Source: Mycolicibacterium flavescens (lineage in GTDB: Bacteria; Actinomycetota; Actinomycetes; Mycobacteriales; Mycobacteriaceae). Taken from it: 64,000 nucleotides of DNA. Location: contig NZ_MIHA01000001.1 of NCBI RefSeq assembly GCF_001722335.1, forward strand, positions 124,001-188,000, given 5' to 3'. The notes beneath the pieces are model-generated. The model ran no database searches, had not been told where the DNA came from, and saw only the letters and a program-made list of their open reading frames with translations. The stretch's first letter is position 1, and every line of letters begins with the position of its first letter. The position numbers and the translations under genes are program-made. Of the stretch, positions 27,594-35,090 are shown piece by piece.

Positions 27594-28706
27594 TCACTCC
27601 TCTCCGAAGCGGTCCACGAGATAGGAGGTGACGCCGTCGGCGTCGAGGCGGCGGGCCACGAGATACCCTGCGCCCATCCAGGCGCGGCGGGTCCAGTTGC
27701 CGAACGACACGCGGGTGCCCGGCGCCCCGGACGCGGCGGGCATCATCTTGACCCGCTCCAGCGCCTCCTTGATCCCGCGCGGGCTCAGCGGGTGCGCGTC
27801 GGCGCACGCCCGCAGCAGCGCCGAGGCGATGTCACAGTTGACCACCGGTACGCAGTACTGCGGGCGGCGACCGTATTTCGCCTCGTACTTGTCGAGGAAC
27901 TGCTGGCCGACCGGGTTTCCCTCGTCGTACTGGTCGACACCCGTCCATCCCATGAACGCGTTCCACATGACCGGGTTCATCCACGCGTTCTGGAATGCGG
28001 TGCTGGTGAACCGCGGCGGATCCCAGTCCAGCGACTCGAGCGCGGTGTTGAGGAACACGATGCCGAAACCGAAACCGCAGTGCACCAACGCGTCGGGTTT
28101 GGCTTCGTGCATCGTGCGCACCGCCGCGGTGACGTCCTGGGCGGTCTGCGCCAGCGACGCTTCGGCGACGATGCGAATGTTCTTGCGCCGACACGCGGCC
28201 CGGAAGTTCCGCAGGTAGGTCTCACCGACCAGCGACTGCTCGATCAGCACACCGACCTGGCTGTGTCCGCCCTTGGCCAGCAGGTCGGCCCAGAATATCG
28301 GCTCGTCGGTCAGCGACCCCTGCGGGAACGCGAACGTCCACTCCCCGAGCCAGTCGTCGCTGCCCGAGACGCTCAGCGCGGGAACCTTGAAACGTTCCTC
28401 GATCGCCTCGCGGGTGGGGATGCAGTTGTCGCTGATGTTCGGCCCGAACACCGCCAGGCACCCCTCGTCGACGAGTTCGCCATAGGCGTCGATGACCTTC
28501 TTGACCGATCCCTTGGGCAGACCTTCGGCTTCGCGGTACACGATCTCGATGGGCCGGTCGATGATCCCCTGCTCGCGCGCCTCTTCGAAGATCAGGTGAA
28601 ACGGGTTGAACAGGTCGTCCTTCATCTCCTGCGGATAGAACTCCGGCAGTTTGAAGTCCATCAGGTAGCCCAGTCTGATCGGCTCCGCAGTGCTCTCGTA
28701 CGACAT
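27594..28706 (-). CDS. Type-1 periplasmic-binding-fold protein lacking a signal peptide
   Basis: A 370-residue protein resembling LivJ-type (Peripla_BP_6) ligand-binding proteins: IRLGYLMDFKLPE, then CLAVFGPNISDNCIPTREAIEERFKVPALSVSG and a second lobe with VGVLIEQSLVGETYLRNFRAACRRKNIRIV. The N-terminus MSYESTAEPIRLGYLMD goes straight into the first strand, with no signal peptide, lipobox or twin-arginine motif. No ABC permease or ATPase is nearby. It therefore probably acts in the cytoplasm as a substrate carrier or sensor. It is first in the operon running to 20665, and a GAAC-N9-GTT element lies 36 bases before the ATG. Confidence 0.85.
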   Translation of the reverse strand: MSYESTAEPIRLGYLMDFKLPEFYPQEMKDDLFNPFHLIFEEAREQGIIDRPIEIVYREAEGLPKGSVKKVIDAYGELVDEGCLAVFGPNISDNCIPTREAIEERFKVPALSVSGSDDWLGEWTFAFPQGSLTDEPIFWADLLAKGGHSQVGVLIEQSLVGETYLRNFRAACRRKNIRIVAEASLAQTAQDVTAAVRTMHEAKPDALVHCGFGFGIVFLNTALESLDWDPPRFTSTAFQNAWMNPVMWNAFMGWTGVDQYDEGNPVGQQFLDKYEAKYGRRPQYCVPVVNCDIASALLRACADAHPLSPRGIKEALERVKMMPAASGAPGTRVSFGNWTRRAWMGAGYLVARRLDADGVTSYLVDRFGEE

Positions 28707-28741
28707 GCGACCTCCGTTGGCGGGCCGGGCTGCGACTGCCC

Positions 28742-28758
28742 AAACCTAATATTTGTTC
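28742..28758 (-). promoter_or_regulatory. GAAC-N9-GTT operator, site A (binding-protein / AveC / P450 operon)
   Basis: On the minus strand it reads GAACAAATATTAGGTTT, ending 36 bases before the ATG at 28706. It is one of seven copies in block 3. The flank TAGGGTCT before GAAC is identical to that of site D at 33637-33653. Confidence 0.75.
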
Positions 28759-28789
28759 AGACCCTAGCGAGCCGGTAGCCGAGCGTCAA

Positions 28790-29590
28790 TCACTCGCCGG
28801 CCTGCTGATCAGCCAGATAGACCTCGATCATCTCCATCAACCCGCGGGTGACCGTCGAGTCGTCGGTGAGGGGGCCGGCGATGGCCGCGCGCGCCGCGTC
28901 GCGGGTGTCGAGACCCTCGGCGATCAGCCTGCCCGCGGCGATCAGCACCCGCGTGGAGGCGACTTCGCGCAGTCCCCCGGTCTCCAGCCGCCGGATCGCC
29001 TGGCCCAGCCGGACGAGCTCGGCCGCGCGGTCGGGTGCGATGCCGGCCTCGTTGGCGACGATCTTCTCCTCGATATCAGGTGTGGGGAAGCCGAATTCGA
29101 TGGCGATCATGCGCTGGCGCGTGGAGTCCTTGAGGTCCTTCAGGACGCTCTGGTAGCCGGGGTTGTACGACATCACGAGGCCGAATCCCGGCGCCGCGTC
29201 GAGTGTCACACCCAAGCGCTCGATCGGGAGTTGGCGCCGGTGGTCGGCCAACGGGTGCAGCACGACGGTGGTGTCCTGGCGGGCCTCCACCACCTCGTCC
29301 AGATAGCAGATCGCGCCTTCGCGCACGGCGCGCGTCAGCGGCCCGTCGACCCACTCGGTTTCGCCGCCGCGCAGCAGGAACCGGCCGACCAGGTCCGCCG
29401 TCGTCAGATCGTCGTGACAGGACACGGTGACCAGCGGTCGACCCAGGTCGTGCGCCATCGCCTCGACGAACCGCGTCTTACCGCATCCGGTCGGACCCTT
29501 GAGCACGATCGAGAGCCCTTGACGGTAGGCAGCGGTGAAGACCTGCTCTTCGTTTCCGACGGGTACGTAGTACGGGCGGGTGGTCGTCAC
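28790..29590 (-). CDS. MoxR-class AAA+ ATPase, CbbQ/NirQ/NorQ type
   Basis: A 266-residue AAA+ ATPase with Walker A LKGPTGCGKTRFVEAMA, Walker B AICYLDEVVEARQ and the sensor segment FGLVMSYNPGYQ typical of CbbQ/NorQ. The GTG at 29588-29590 is selected because GAGGGGA stands nine bases upstream; a longer frame runs into the operator. In other bacteria CbbQ works with a VWA partner (CbbO/NorD) to remodel and activate Rubisco or NO reductase. The matching VWA gene is directly upstream here, but no Rubisco or Nor gene exists in the window. The client is probably a metalloenzyme of this cluster. Confidence 0.92.
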   Translation of the reverse strand: MTTTRPYYVPVGNEEQVFTAAYRQGLSIVLKGPTGCGKTRFVEAMAHDLGRPLVTVSCHDDLTTADLVGRFLLRGGETEWVDGPLTRAVREGAICYLDEVVEARQDTTVVLHPLADHRRQLPIERLGVTLDAAPGFGLVMSYNPGYQSVLKDLKDSTRQRMIAIEFGFPTPDIEEKIVANEAGIAPDRAAELVRLGQAIRRLETGGLREVASTRVLIAAGRLIAEGLDTRDAARAAIAGPLTDDSTVTRGLMEMIEVYLADQQAGE

Positions 29591-29637
29591 CGGTATCGGT
29601 TCCCCTCTGTGCGGGACGCTTTCGTGCAGCCTACGCG

Positions 29638-29654
29638 GAACAGATATTTGGTTC
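29638..29654 (-). promoter_or_regulatory. GAAC-N9-GTT operator, site B (AAA ATPase gene)
   Basis: On the plus strand it reads GAACAGATATTTGGTTC, a perfect GAAC/GTTC inverted repeat with a 9-base spacer. It lies between the VWA gene stop and the AAA gene start, 48 bases before that GTG. It implies the ATPase gene has its own promoter although VWA and AAA are on the same strand. Confidence 0.75.
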
Positions 29655-29662
29655 AAGGATCC

Positions 29663-31348
29663 TCACGAGATTTTCCGACGGAGGTCGGCACTGCGCAGAG
29701 CCGCGCGAAACAGCGGACCCACCACGTCGGCCAACTGACTCGGCTTGGGGATCGAGGCGTGCGCGGCGCTGCCGAACACGTTGGCCAACTCGCCGGTGTC
29801 GGTCGTCGCTCCGATCGTCAGGCACAGGCAGCCGATCCCCCGCCTGCGGGCTTCGGTCAGCGCGCGCCGGGCGTCCGCCGCACCGTAGACCCTCTCGTAA
29901 CCGTGGTCGTAGGCCAGACCGTCGGAGAGCACCACCAGCAGCCGCCGCGTGGTGCCCGCCTTCTCGTCGAGCACCGAGGTGCCGTGCCGGATCGCCGCGC
30001 CCAGCCGCGAGTAGGCACTGGGCACCAACGCACTCAGCCGCCGCATCACCCGCACGTCCATACCGTCGTCGAACCGTTTGACCGGAAAGAGATTCACCGT
30101 TGCGCGGCCCTGCGACCGGAAGGCGTACAGCGCCACCCGGTCGCCGAGTTCGTGCAGCGCGATCGTCAGCGCCGCCGCTGTGGCGCGCTGCTGTTCGTGG
30201 ATGTTGGGACCGAGGCTGCCGGCTTCGCCCGCCGAACCCGACACGTCCAGCAGCACCAGCACCGCGAGGTCGCGGCGCCGACGCAGGTTGTCGAGGTACA
30301 CCGACTCGTCGGGCGCCGATCCGGCCAGCAGCTCCACCCTCGCCTCGACGGCGGCGTCGACGTCGATGTCGTCGCCCTGGGCCTGCCGGTGGCACCGGTC
30401 CAGCCCGATTCCCAGCCGGGTCAACGGCCGGCGCAGCGAATGGACATCCGGGCGGGTCAACGGTTTCGGGCCGAGGTCGGGCTCGATCTCGTGCACCGTG
30501 CACCAGTCCGGACGGTAGCGCTTGTGGTGGACATCCCATTCCGGATACTTGCGCCCGTCGGAGCCGTCGCGGTCGTCGTGCCCGTCGCCGGGTCCGGCGG
30601 CCACCGACGTCACCGGCCCGCCGCCCGACGTACCCCGACTCGACCGGTGGGTGGGACTGTCGGCTCCCGGGGTGCCACCGTCGCGGAGTTGGCGCACCGC
30701 GCTGAGCATGCGCTGCAACAGTTTTCCCAGCGTCCCGCCGCCACCGACCGGGCTCGAGAACAAGTCGATGACGTCCTCGCCGTCGTCGGCCTGCTCGTCG
30801 AGTTCGGCCAGGTCCTTGGCGAGGTCGTTGCGGGGCACGTGGGTGTCGCGGTGGCTGGCAGCAGCGTGCGCGGCCAGAAGCTGACGCGCCCTGATCACGC
30901 CGAAGCTGGCGGGCGGATCGGCGGGTCGATCCCTGCCGGAAGCCATCGCCAGGGATTCGGCCGGCGTGCCGACACGTGCGGTGATGTCGAGATCGATCAG
31001 CGACCGCACCCGGGCGGGCAGCAGCTCTTCGTTGACCGCCAGCGCGCGATGCCCCTCGACCGCGAGGTACCGACGCGCCAGCGCGGGTCGACGGCGCATC
31101 CGGCGGATGTGGTCGGGCTCCAGACCGCCAGCGGCCAGCAGTGACGCCTGCACCGCGACCGACTCGAGCTGGGCAGCACGGCTCGCCGAGCCGTCGATGA
31201 ACACCGTGACACCGTCGGTCCACGCCGGCGAACCGGGCTCCGCCCCAGCCACCGCGACAGTGCGGCCCGCCAGCGCCGAGGCCAGCAACGCGAGCGGGTG
31301 CGCCCCGCGGCCGCTGTTCTGTGCCGACTCGTCCAGAGCACACCTCAC
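29663..31348 (-). CDS. VWA-domain protein, CbbO/NorD/CobT-like partner of the AAA ATPase
   Basis: A protein of about 561 residues. The C-terminal 200 residues form a von Willebrand A domain with the MIDAS motif LVLLDVSGSAGE and a later LLVVLSDGLAYDHG. The long N-terminal helical part and an acidic low-complexity centre (DEQADDGEDVIDL) match the CbbO/NorD layout. A TTG at 31372 is in frame but falls inside operator C, so the GTG at 31346-31348 (five bases after the operator) or a later start is more likely. Paired with the MoxR ATPase it would form a substrate-recruiting activator complex. Confidence 0.88.
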   Translation of the reverse strand: MRCALDESAQNSGRGAHPLALLASALAGRTVAVAGAEPGSPAWTDGVTVFIDGSASRAAQLESVAVQASLLAAGGLEPDHIRRMRRRPALARRYLAVEGHRALAVNEELLPARVRSLIDLDITARVGTPAESLAMASGRDRPADPPASFGVIRARQLLAAHAAASHRDTHVPRNDLAKDLAELDEQADDGEDVIDLFSSPVGGGGTLGKLLQRMLSAVRQLRDGGTPGADSPTHRSSRGTSGGGPVTSVAAGPGDGHDDRDGSDGRKYPEWDVHHKRYRPDWCTVHEIEPDLGPKPLTRPDVHSLRRPLTRLGIGLDRCHRQAQGDDIDVDAAVEARVELLAGSAPDESVYLDNLRRRRDLAVLVLLDVSGSAGEAGSLGPNIHEQQRATAAALTIALHELGDRVALYAFRSQGRATVNLFPVKRFDDGMDVRVMRRLSALVPSAYSRLGAAIRHGTSVLDEKAGTTRRLLVVLSDGLAYDHGYERVYGAADARRALTEARRRGIGCLCLTIGATTDTGELANVFGSAAHASIPKPSQLADVVGPLFRAALRSADLRRKIS

Positions 31349-31352
31349 TCGT

Positions 31353-31369
31353 TGACCAAATATCTGTTC
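31353..31369. promoter_or_regulatory. GAAC-N9-GTT operator, site C (VWA / SDR divergent promoter)
   Basis: On the minus strand it reads GAACAGATATTTGGTCA, nearly identical to site B through twelve or more bases. It lies in the divergent gap, five bases from the VWA GTG and 47 from the SDR ATG, so one site can control both genes. Confidence 0.75.
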
Positions 31370-31415
31370 CAACGTAGAGTCCCGCGCACTGACCCGTCAA
31401 TCACCCGGAGGGAAG

Positions 31416-32348
31416 ATGATCGACTTCAGTGGTCAGGTCGCGGTCGTCACCGGCGCGGGCCGCGGGCTGGGTCGGCACTACGCGCTCGAATTGGCAAGGC
31501 GCGGCGCGGCGGTGGTGGTCAACGATGTCGGAGCCACCATGGGCGGCGTCGGCGCCGACACCTTGGTCGCCGATCAGGTGGTCGACGAGATCACACACGC
31601 GGGCGGAACGGCGGTAGCCTCCTACGACTCGGTGGCCACGCCCGCCGGCGGTGAGGGGATCGTGGATACGGCGGTCGAACGTTTCGGCCGCCTCGACGCG
31701 GTGATCAGCAATGCCGGGATCTTCAGCGCGGTTCCGTTCGACGAACTCAGCTCGCACGACTGGCGGCACATGCTGTCGGTGCATCTCGACGGCGGGTTCC
31801 ACCTCGCTCAGCCGGCGTTCCGGATCATGAAGGCCCAGCAGTACGGACGGTTCGTGTTCGTCGCTTCCTCGGCGGGAGCGTTCGGTCAGCATCTGGAGGC
31901 GCACTACGCCGCGGCCAAGGCCGGGCTGCTCGGGTTGACGAACGTCATCGCGTTGGAGGGCGCACCGCACGGGATCCTCGCCAACACCGTCCTGCCCTTC
32001 GGCATCTCCCGCATGGTCACCGAGACCTTGGGTGACCCCGCGGTCCTCGAGGAGAACGGGTTCTTCCGGGCGATCCGTCCCGAACTGGTCACGCCGCTGG
32101 TCGCATTTCTCGCGAGCCGGGAGTGCGCACTCACACACCACAACTTCTCGGCGTGCGCGGGCCGTTTCGCGCGGGTGTTCGTCGGGCTGGGTCGCGGTTG
32201 GATGGCCGACCCGGGCGACCGCGTCGACGCGGACGATATCGCGGCGCACCTCGACGAGATCACCGCCGCCGAGCCGTACATCATTCCCGGCTCGATCTAC
32301 GACGAGGTCTTCGAAGTGACGCAGCGACTGGGCACCACCACCGGCTGA
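31416..32348 (+). CDS. SDR family oxidoreductase (multifunctional-enzyme-type)
   Basis: A 310-residue short-chain dehydrogenase starting at an ATG after GGAGGGAAG. It has VVTGAGRGLGRHYALELARRGAAVVVNDVG, NAG in VISNAGIFSAV, serine in FVASSAGAFGQ and Y-x-x-x-K in HYAAAKAGL. The N-D-V-G acidic end of strand two and the overall form resemble the 3-hydroxyacyl-CoA dehydrogenase units of peroxisomal multifunctional enzymes, so NAD(H) use on a CoA-linked or sterol-like substrate is plausible. It diverges from the VWA gene and converges on a P450 gene with a 12-base gap. Confidence 0.92.
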   Translation: MIDFSGQVAVVTGAGRGLGRHYALELARRGAAVVVNDVGATMGGVGADTLVADQVVDEITHAGGTAVASYDSVATPAGGEGIVDTAVERFGRLDAVISNAGIFSAVPFDELSSHDWRHMLSVHLDGGFHLAQPAFRIMKAQQYGRFVFVASSAGAFGQHLEAHYAAAKAGLLGLTNVIALEGAPHGILANTVLPFGISRMVTETLGDPAVLEENGFFRAIRPELVTPLVAFLASRECALTHHNFSACAGRFARVFVGLGRGWMADPGDRVDADDIAAHLDEITAAEPYIIPGSIYDEVFEVTQRLGTTTG

Positions 32349-32360
32349 GGCCCGCGGCGG

Positions 32361-33584
32361 TCAGTCCCACACCACCGGGAGATGCTGCGGTGAGCGGAAG
32401 TAGGTGCCCGCCACGTACGGTGCCGGGGCGTCGGGGTCCAGCCGCAGACCCGGCAGCCGGTCGAACAGCGTGTTGAAGATCAGCATGCTCTCCAGGCGCG
32501 CCAGGTGCATACCGAGGCAGACATGTGCGCCGTGCCCGAACCCGATGTGCGGCTTACGGTCCCGGAAGATGTCGAATTGCTCGGGCCGGTCCCAGCGGGA
32601 CTCGTCGTGGTTGGCGCTTCCGAGGTTGACCGCTACCGTCGATCCGGCCGGGATGGCGTGCCCGTAGAACTCGACGTCGTGGGTGGTCTCGCGCATGAAG
32701 TTCAACAGCGGGGTCTCCCAGCGGATCCCCTCTTCGATCGCCTGCGGCAACAGGGCGCGGTCGGCGATCACCGCTTCGAGTTGGTCCGGGTGGCCCAGCA
32801 GGCCGAGCGCCAGGCTCGCGGTCGACCGCGAAGTGGTCTCCGCACCGGCCGGGAGCAGATTGCGCATGAACCCGTAGATCTGCTCGTCGGACATCTGGAC
32901 GCCGTCGATGTCGGCGGCGGCCAGCACGCTGACCATGTCGTCACGCGGGCTGCGCCTGCGGTCGGCGAGGATCCCGACGAAGTAGTCCTTCAGTTCGGCC
33001 GACGCCCGCAACGCGCTGTCCATGTCGGAGTGAAAGCCCAGCAGGTCGATGGCCAGCCGGTGGAACTCCGGCACATCGGACTCGGGCAGACCGAGCAGCG
33101 CGGCGATCACCCGCACCGGGATCGGCATGAACACCGTCTCGACGAGGTCAGCGCGCTTGTCGCCGCGGATCCGCTCGACTGTGCGTTGCACCAGCGGGCC
33201 CACCAACTCCGCTTCCCACCGTCGCATCGATGAACGCGCGAAGGCGAATTCGTGCAGACGGCGGTAAAGCCCGTGCTCGGGTTCCTGCATTTCGAGGATT
33301 GTCGGACCCTGCAACGGCCGCACGATCGCCTCGTAGCACCGCGTGCTGAATGTGATGTTGTCGGTGAACACCGCCTTCACCGCATCGAACGAGTACGCGG
33401 TGAAGATCTGCTGCCCTTCGGCGGGGTTGTCGAGGATGCCCATCTCCGGCCAACCCGGATGGACCGGTGCCTGCCGCCTGAGCCGGTCGAGCATCGGATA
33501 CGGGCTGGCCTCACCGTCCGCGCCCATGCCTGCGTCGAAGCGAGCCTGGGCGTCCTTGACCCCCTGCGACAGTTTCTCGGTCAT
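32361..33584 (-). CDS. Cytochrome P450 (third of four)
   Basis: A 407-residue P450 with I-helix LLPAGAETTSRSTASLA, E-x-x-R EEGIRWETP and heme loop GFGHGAHVCLGMHLARLE. It is the closest relative in the window of the P450 at 22878-24101, sharing length (407), the PAGxETT form and most of the heme-loop sequence. It is a single-gene unit with operator D 53 bases before its ATG, and diverges from the TetR regulator gene. A redox partner is not encoded nearby. Confidence 0.94.
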   Translation of the reverse strand: MTEKLSQGVKDAQARFDAGMGADGEASPYPMLDRLRRQAPVHPGWPEMGILDNPAEGQQIFTAYSFDAVKAVFTDNITFSTRCYEAIVRPLQGPTILEMQEPEHGLYRRLHEFAFARSSMRRWEAELVGPLVQRTVERIRGDKRADLVETVFMPIPVRVIAALLGLPESDVPEFHRLAIDLLGFHSDMDSALRASAELKDYFVGILADRRRSPRDDMVSVLAAADIDGVQMSDEQIYGFMRNLLPAGAETTSRSTASLALGLLGHPDQLEAVIADRALLPQAIEEGIRWETPLLNFMRETTHDVEFYGHAIPAGSTVAVNLGSANHDESRWDRPEQFDIFRDRKPHIGFGHGAHVCLGMHLARLESMLIFNTLFDRLPGLRLDPDAPAPYVAGTYFRSPQHLPVVWD

Positions 33585-33636
33585 CGGCTACCGCCCCGTC
33601 GAGTTCATGCATCTCCCACACAGTCGATTTCGCCAC

Positions 33637-33653
33637 CGACCTAACTTTTGTTC
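33637..33653 (-). promoter_or_regulatory. GAAC-N9-GTT operator, site D (P450 gene)
   Basis: On the minus strand it reads GAACAAAAGTTAGGTCG, 53 bases before the P450 ATG, with the same TAGGGTCT flank as site A. Sites D and E stand 82 bases apart in one divergent promoter region. Confidence 0.72.
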
Positions 33654-33735
33654 AGACCCTAACGGGGGGTGATCGGGGCGTCAATCGCCTGCACCCGCCG
33701 GTCAGACCGGAGAAAGGCGCGCTTCTGGTACCTTT

Positions 33736-33752
33736 GAACAAACGTTGGGTTT
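33736..33752 (+). promoter_or_regulatory. GAAC-N9-GTT operator, site E (TetR gene)
   Basis: Reads GAACAAACGTTGGGTTT, in front of the double-TetR gene on the plus strand and 24 to 42 bases before its possible GTG starts. It indicates autoregulation and ties this regulator to the element. Confidence 0.75.
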
Positions 33753-33794
33753 GTCCGGCGAACCAATACGGGAAGTGTGAGCGGTGGAGGTGTC

Positions 33795-35081
33795 GTGGGG
33801 CGCCCTCGGGTGACGCCGAAGTCCGGCCAGTCCTCGGCCGACGGCACACGCCGCACCGAGATCCTACAGACAGCCGCGCTGCTGATCGCGACATCCGGGC
33901 TGCGGACCTCGCTTCAGGAGATCGCCGACGCCGCCGGCATCCTGCCCGGCAGCCTCTACCACCACTTCGAATCCAAAGAGGCCATCCTCGTCGAACTGCT
34001 CCGGCGCTATCACGACGACCTCGACCGCATCGCCGGCCAGGCGATGGACCGGTTGGACGACGCGACATCGATGTCGGCGTTCGACCGGATCGTCGATCTG
34101 GGCTCGGAGATCGCGCAGTGCGCGGTCACCCACCGCGCGGCGCTGCAGATGACCTTCTACGAGGCCCCGACCTCCAACCCGGAACTGGCCGCACTGGCCC
34201 AGAAGCGCCCGTCGTCGATCCTGGAAGCGATGGTGCAGACGCTGCGCGCCGCGCGCTGGAGCGGCTATCTGCGCGCTGATGTGGATCTGCCGGTGCTCGC
34301 CGACCGGATCGTGCAGGCCATGCGCCAGGTCGGCCTGGACGTGATCCGCCACACCGCGAGCGCCGACAAGGTGGCCACGTTGATGTGCCGAATCCTGCTG
34401 GAGGGCTTGGCCACCGAGCCGCCGACCGATGCCGCGCTCAACGGTTCGGCGGCGTTCCGTGCGGCCGACGAGGTGGTGCGCTCGTGGGGCGAGGACGCAC
34501 AGTCGGCGGCCGACGACAAGGCGGCTCATGTGCGCGCCGTCGCGCGCGCCGAGTTCGGCCGAAAAGGCTACGAGGTCACGACAATCCGTGATATCGCCTC
34601 GGCTGCGGGGTTGGGCACCGGGACGGTGTACCGGCTCATCGGCTCCAAAGAGGAACTGCTGGCCTCGATCATGCAGTCGTTCAGCGAGAAGATCGCAGGC
34701 ATCGGATGGACCAATGTGCTGCGGTCGGACTCGACGCCGGTCGAGAAGCTCGACGCGCTGGCCTGGCTGCACACCAACGCGCTGGACCAGTTCGGCGACG
34801 AATTCCGGATCCAGCTGGCCTGGATGCGGCAGTCGCCGCCCGATACGCCGAACATCGCCTGGCTGTTCACCAAGCGGCTGCGCCAGATGAAATCGCTTCT
34901 GGTCGAGGGCCTGCGCTCCGGGGAGATCGCGATCGACAGCCCGTCGAACGAGGTCCTCGCCCGCTGCGTGCTCGGGGTGTCGTGGATACCGGAGAACATC
35001 TTGCACGACATCGGCATCGAGCGGTCGCTGGGTCACGTCCGCGACACGATGCTGCGCGGAGTGATCACCCGCGGGCAATGA
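33795..35081 (+). CDS. Double-TetR transcriptional regulator (two fused TetR units, Mce3R-like layout)
   Basis: A protein of about 428 residues holding two complete TetR regulators in tandem. Unit 1 has TRRTEILQTAALLIATSGLRTSLQEIADAAGILPGSLYHHFESKEAI. Unit 2 starts near residue 240 with VRAVARAEFGRKGYEVTTIRDIASAAGLGTGTVYRLIGSKEEL. Each is followed by its own ligand-binding helices. The GTG at 33795 follows GGAGG and gives MGRPRV, a typical TetR start; a GTG at 33777 is possible. Fused double-TetR proteins are uncommon; the known mycobacterial example is Mce3R, a repressor of mce3 and lipid genes. With operators at all neighbouring promoters, it is the probable repressor of block 3. Confidence 0.9.
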   Translation: MGRPRVTPKSGQSSADGTRRTEILQTAALLIATSGLRTSLQEIADAAGILPGSLYHHFESKEAILVELLRRYHDDLDRIAGQAMDRLDDATSMSAFDRIVDLGSEIAQCAVTHRAALQMTFYEAPTSNPELAALAQKRPSSILEAMVQTLRAARWSGYLRADVDLPVLADRIVQAMRQVGLDVIRHTASADKVATLMCRILLEGLATEPPTDAALNGSAAFRAADEVVRSWGEDAQSAADDKAAHVRAVARAEFGRKGYEVTTIRDIASAAGLGTGTVYRLIGSKEELLASIMQSFSEKIAGIGWTNVLRSDSTPVEKLDALAWLHTNALDQFGDEFRIQLAWMRQSPPDTPNIAWLFTKRLRQMKSLLVEGLRSGEIAIDSPSNEVLARCVLGVSWIPENILHDIGIERSLGHVRDTMLRGVITRGQ

Positions 35082-35090
35082 CGGGGCCGG

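Noticed and set aside
33795..35081. Naming the regulator Mce3R outright
   Set aside because: The fused layout is alike, but orthology cannot be shown by eye and the adjacent mce operon lacks yrbE genes, unlike mce3.
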